A DNA stretch of 7,438 nt, taken from the NCBI GenBank assembly GCA_017410745.1, contig JAFPPJ010000201.1:1-7438 (forward strand), in the 5' to 3' direction. Shown here piece by piece: positions 6,583 to 7,438 of the stretch. Origin of the DNA: Oscillospiraceae bacterium. Lineage in GTDB: Bacteria; Bacillota; Clostridia; Oscillospirales; Ruminococcaceae. A program made the position numbers and the translations under genes. The notes beneath the pieces were generated by a model, which saw only the letters and a program-made list of their open reading frames with translations, did no database searches and was not told where the DNA came from. Numbering within the stretch: position 1 is the stretch's first letter; each line of letters starts with the position of its first letter.

Positions 6583-6831
6583 ATGCAAATTGATCTTACT
6601 TGTACAAAGTGCGGGTCAAATCTGTCGGTGGTCTCCGAAGAGGGCATGACTACTGCTGTTTGTCAGTATTGCGGACAAAAGATACTTCTTGATAAGGAGA
6701 CTTTGGAAGTGAATGTTCATCATGATGGGCATATTACCGAAGAAAAGAGCGAGAGCGATAAATTGCTGACTATTGTTATAGCCGTATTGTTGATGTTAGG
6801 CGGTTGTGCGTTGGTGTGCCTGTTGCTCTGA
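6583..6831 (+). CDS. Small zinc-ribbon protein with C-terminal membrane anchor, function unknown
   Basis: An 82-residue protein with two recognisable parts. The N-terminus is a zinc ribbon with CTKC (7-10) and CQYC (27-30), an arrangement common in small Firmicute proteins. A polar linker rich in Glu, Asp and His (37-60) leads to a hydrophobic segment at 61-82 that runs to the last residue, so the protein would be tail-anchored with the ribbon in the cytoplasm. No catalytic motif is visible. A good extended -10 promoter and a near-consensus Shine-Dalgarno precede it, and terminators flank it, so it appears monocistronic. Leucine uses TTG in 6 of 14 cases and isoleucine never uses ATC, unlike the oxidoreductase, hinting at different origin or low expression. 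The zinc-binding fold and membrane anchor are firm predictions; the role is unknown. Confidence 0.85.
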   Translation: MQIDLTCTKCGSNLSVVSEEGMTTAVCQYCGQKILLDKETLEVNVHHDGHITEEKSESDKLLTIVIAVLLMLGGCALVCLLL

Positions 6832-6873
6832 TCATTAGGGGGTAAATCCACTCCGTCTGTTCGCAAAGATGAA

Positions 6874-6899
6874 AAGGGTCATGGAATGCCATGACCCTT
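6874..6899 (-). terminator. Intrinsic terminator for the minus-strand gene, possibly shared by the convergent pair
   Basis: AAGGGTCATGG (6874-6884) and CCATGACCCTT (6889-6899) form a perfect 11-bp stem with a four-base loop. Read on the minus strand the stem runs into CTTTTC, so the T-run favours terminating the minus-strand gene, whose stop is only four bases away. On the plus strand the stem is followed by GATATC, with little T, so it would be at most a weak stop for the zinc-ribbon gene. Confidence 0.8.
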
Positions 6900-6903
6900 G
6901 ATA

Positions 6904-7438
6904 TCAGTCGAGGAAGATAACATCGGTGACATATATGACCTCACAGGCACCGTTGCCCGTGTCAGTCCTTGATGTGCTCGAATTCCAGGTGAAATAGCTG
7001 CCGTCGGGCTTAGTGCCGCTGCAGTCTACGAGATATCCCTTTATGCGGATATGATCGCCTGCCTTTATCTTCTTTATTTGTCGTTCGGCTATAACATCGG
7101 AGGCAATGAGGTGATTGTTCGAGGTCTGGCAGCCTATCATATCGGTGCCGCCCATAGTGAACAGATCATCTTCGTTGTATATAGTCCAGGATAACCACCT
7201 GTTGCTCTGATGCCAGTGGAAGTTTATCTTGTCATTGCGTGCTGCGACCTGCCCCCACGCAAGTCCGATATCACGGGGTGCGAGCGCAGCGGACGGATCT
7301 GTGCCAATGTAATTCTTGGTAGACACCACAAGCCCTTCGATCTCATAGGCGTATTTGTATGTGATGTTCACATGGAATCCGCCTGCGTACTTGTTGGCAT
7401 GTCCGGTGGCTTCCGTCTGTACAGGGTCGGTGATACCC
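6904..7438 (-). CDS. Conserved protein of unknown function, C-terminal 177 residues, 5' end outside window
   Basis: A minus-strand frame stays open from the TGA at 6904-6906 to the window edge. A GTG codon at 7371 is a possible but unsupported start: 22 in-frame residues precede it within the window (including TEATGHANKYAGGFH) and no Shine-Dalgarno is seen, so the gene most likely begins outside. Numbered from base 7437, notable blocks are DIGLAWG (56-62), NNHLIA (107-112), IKAGDHIRIKGYLVD (124-138) and SSTSRTDTGNGACEVIYV (153-170). From memory, the same order of blocks (ALGWG, then NxHLIP, then a GYLV strand, then SSLTRxDTGxGACE near the end) occurs in uncharacterised proteins of Proteobacteria, so this may be a widespread unnamed family. 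The beta-rich, Gly/Thr-rich pattern suggests a compact beta fold. No transmembrane segment or enzyme motif is visible in this part. A terminator follows the stop. Function is unknown. Confidence 0.8.
   Translation of the reverse strand, partial: GITDPVQTEATGHANKYAGGFHVNITYKYAYEIEGLVVSTKNYIGTDPSAALAPRDIGLAWGQVAARNDKINFHWHQSNRWLSWTIYNEDDLFTMGGTDMIGCQTSNNHLIASDVIAERQIKKIKAGDHIRIKGYLVDCSGTKPDGSYFTWNSSTSRTDTGNGACEVIYVTDVIFLD

Overview
The window looks like chromosomal DNA from an anaerobic Clostridia-class Firmicute, probably a Ruminococcus-like member of the Oscillospiraceae. This is inferred from a single-chain pyruvate:ferredoxin oxidoreductase, purine-rich Shine-Dalgarno sites before most genes, compact intrinsic terminators, a short Firmicute-style peptide deformylase and a small zinc-ribbon membrane protein. 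No phage, transposon, CRISPR, rRNA or tRNA signal was seen. Species cannot be named from the sequence alone.

Layout. Bases 1-509 are the C-terminal third of an AMP-forming acyl-CoA synthetase (acyl-adenylate ligase) that begins before the window. A 72-base gap with a long, nearly perfect hairpin follows. Then come three closely spaced plus-strand genes: an atypical NAD(P)-binding epimerase/dehydratase (582-1490), an Amidohydro_2-type metal-dependent hydrolase (1516-2361) and a full-length pyruvate:ferredoxin oxidoreductase (2376-5870). Gaps of 25 and 14 bases suggest one transcript, which ends at an intrinsic terminator directly after the oxidoreductase. A short peptide-deformylase-like gene (5939-6352) follows with its own terminator (6431-6460). 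An 82-residue zinc-ribbon, tail-anchored-type protein (6583-6831) comes next, behind the clearest promoter in the window (extended -10). The right edge holds the C-terminal part of a minus-strand gene (6904-7438) of an uncharacterised conserved family. A hairpin oriented to terminate that gene sits between the two convergent genes.

How the genes fit together. The oxidoreductase is the central catabolic enzyme, making acetyl-CoA, CO2 and reduced ferredoxin from pyruvate. The acyl-CoA synthetase upstream also handles CoA thioesters, but the hairpin and a different codon preference separate it from the next genes. Nothing visible explains why the epimerase and the amidohydrolase are grouped with the oxidoreductase. 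Most of the window is ordinary housekeeping or metabolic DNA and I see no convincing new multi-gene system. The most open questions are the minus-strand conserved unknown, the zinc-ribbon membrane protein with its promoter and inverted repeat, and the deformylase-like protein lacking the usual motif-1 glutamine.
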